Shown: positions 6,854 to 7,315 of the stretch, one piece after another
Layout: the number at the start of each line of letters is the position of its first letter
Numbering within the stretch: the first letter of the stretch is position 1
The notes under the pieces: model-generated
Told to the model about the DNA's origin: nothing
Seen by the model: only the letters and a program-made list of their open reading frames with translations
Databases searched by the model: none
Assembly (NCBI GenBank): GCA_045604945.1
Contig: JAZUPA010000198.1
Location: 1 to 7,315 of the forward strand
Source of the DNA: JAISGQ01 sp045604945
GTDB taxonomy: Bacteria; Bacillota; Clostridia; Oscillospirales; Acutalibacteraceae
Reading direction: 5' to 3'
Length of the DNA stretch: 7,315 nucleotides
Translations under genes and position numbers: made by a program

Positions 6854-6873
6854 AACTTAATAAAACTTAACAA
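6854..6873. repeat. Tandem decamer AACTTAATAA / AACTTAACAA
   Basis: Two 10-bp units differing at one base lie head to tail, one helical turn apart, about 95 bp upstream of the surface-gene -35 box. Direct repeats with this spacing are typical of response-regulator or AraC-type sites, but AT-rich DNA makes chance plausible. Confidence 0.35.
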
Positions 6874-7091
6874 ATCAGGTAAATATTTAGTCTTTCTGTA
6901 ACTGTGAACAATCAACAACCAACAGCACTATTAATCGTTTATACTGATGAAACAGCCACAGTAATTTCCTCTGTTCGGGCTTGTAAGGGAGGTGGCTTTC
7001 TCTCTTTTCCGCTCTGATGTTTTGGAGGATTTTCACCCGCAAAAGTCGGGAAATACCGCCCTTTTCAGGCTTTGTGCAGCTTTGTTTTATC

Positions 7092-7109
7092 CAAAACAGA
7101 CAAAACAGA
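7092..7109. repeat. Tandem 9-bp repeat CAAAACAGA x2
   Basis: Two identical, directly adjacent 9-bp units lie 11 bp upstream of operator copy 2. No function is evident; it may be a replication-slippage product or a protein site. Confidence 0.4.
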
Positions 7110-7120
7110 GTGTTGTATAT

Positions 7121-7142
7121 TGTGCAATCAGCGGATTGCAAA
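7121..7142. promoter_or_regulatory. Palindromic operator candidate, copy 2
   Basis: TGTGCAATC-AGCG-GATTGCAAA matches the cellulase operator at 20 of 22 positions when both are read toward their promoters, and its arms pair at 8 of 9 positions. It has the same relation to a downstream -35 box as copy 1, here on the plus strand. Confidence 0.65.
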
Positions 7143-7164
7143 GTATGTTGCGAAACGTTAGAAT
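7136..7164 (+). promoter_or_regulatory. Rightward promoter sharing the cellulase promoter design
   Basis: TTGCAA (7136-7141), a 17-bp spacer and TAGAAT (7159-7164) give a good sigma-A-type promoter, with a start expected near 7171. GTTNNGAAACG in the spacer is shared with the cellulase promoter at the same register. The transcript would run rightward, opposite to both genes of the window. Its product is outside the window or is a short RNA. Confidence 0.55.
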
Positions 7165-7170
7165 GAAATT

Positions 7171-7315
7171 GTCGAGAGATACTTCTGTTTTTCAGGCAGG
7201 CGAAAGAATTTTACTTTTGTTAGCTTAATTGCAGAATCCCGACGCATTGCATAACCGATTCCTTCATTTTATATTCCTGGCTTGAGAGCCCCCTGCCGAA
7301 AACGGCAGGGGGATT
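7171..7315 (+). ncRNA. Possible small RNA or 5' leader, cut by the window edge
   Basis: A transcript from the 7136-7164 promoter would start near 7171 and meet a strong hairpin at 7289-7312, about 140 nt later. No open frame with a ribosome binding site lies between: the 21-codon frame at 7163-7228 has its ATG before the predicted start and no Shine-Dalgarno sequence. It could be a small RNA, an attenuated leader of a gene to the right, or simply untranslated leader. Confidence 0.3.
7289..7312 (+). terminator. Strong GC-rich hairpin at the right edge, probable terminator
   Basis: CCCCCTGCCG-AAAA-CGGCAGGGGG is a perfect 10-bp stem with a 4-nt loop. On the plus strand it is followed by ATT and then the window ends, so a U-run may continue outside. 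Read on the minus strand it is followed by CTCTCAAG, with no U-run, so it is less likely to terminate a leftward gene. Strand and role are provisional. Confidence 0.45.

Larger units (their letters stand above)
6678..7120. other. Long noncoding stretch upstream of the surface-protein gene
   Basis: Apart from the promoter and ribosome binding site near 6690-6760, I see no gene. Open frames here start at TTG or GTG without properly spaced ribosome binding sites, and their translations look random. The stretch is AT-rich with a more GC-rich patch around 6970-7080. It contains two short tandem repeats, at 6854-6873 and 7092-7109. Confidence 0.5.

Noticed and set aside
6954..6997. AGCCAC ... GTGGCT inverted repeat followed by a pyrimidine-rich tract, considered as a riboswitch or terminator
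   Set aside because: Only 6 bp with a 32-nt loop, and I found no conserved core of a known riboswitch class. Chance pairing is likely.
6887..7141. Minus-strand 84-codon frame upstream of the surface protein
   Set aside because: It begins at TTG inside the operator palindrome, lacks a ribosome binding site, and its translation resembles no protein I recognise.
6992..7228. Plus-strand 78-codon frame
   Set aside because: GTG start with GGGAGG directly abutting it, so spacing is wrong; it also spans the operator and promoter at 7121-7164.

Overview
The window suggests an anaerobic, fibre-degrading Firmicute of the Ruminococcus type (Oscillospiraceae). This rests on a secreted GH5 endoglucanase with threonine-rich linkers, a large leucine-rich-repeat (LRR) wall protein, and AT-rich intergenic DNA around moderately GC-rich genes. 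The genus is an inference from style; there is no marker gene here.

Layout from left to right. Positions 40-2112 (minus strand) encode a 690-residue secreted cellulase: signal peptide, GH5 catalytic domain resembling subfamily 4, Thr-rich linker, a ~91-residue module, a very regular (TTTTTKA)n linker, and a second copy of the module. Positions 2113-2522 are intergenic and hold the cellulase ribosome binding site, a convincing sigma-A-type promoter, a perfect 9-bp palindrome overlapping its -35 box, and the strong rho-independent terminator of the next gene. Positions 2523-6677 (minus) encode a 1384-residue surface protein: signal peptide, four large repeats (each a beta-rich segment, LRRs, a YxYxxQ junction and an Ig-like segment), a C-terminal domain, a Ser/Gly/Asn linker and an SPSTG sorting signal. 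Positions 6678-7315 contain no convincing gene. They carry the surface-protein promoter, short tandem repeats, a second copy of the cellulase operator-promoter pointing rightward, and a 10-bp GC-rich hairpin at the right edge.

The two genes face the same way but look like separate transcription units, because a strong terminator and a separate promoter lie between them. One enzyme would be released to cut beta-glucans, and the other displayed on the wall, possibly for adhesion. No direct functional link is shown.

The most interesting observation is the shared regulatory cassette. TGTGCAATC-RGCG-GATTGCAMA, with the -35 box inside the proximal half-site, a 17-bp spacer ending in GAAACGN and a TANAAT -10 box, occurs once on the minus strand before the cellulase and once on the plus strand at 7121-7164. 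By my count the two copies match at about 35 of 44 positions. This suggests one regulator controls the cellulase and a rightward transcript that begins near 7171, which is either a small RNA ending at the 7289-7312 hairpin or the leader of a gene outside the window.
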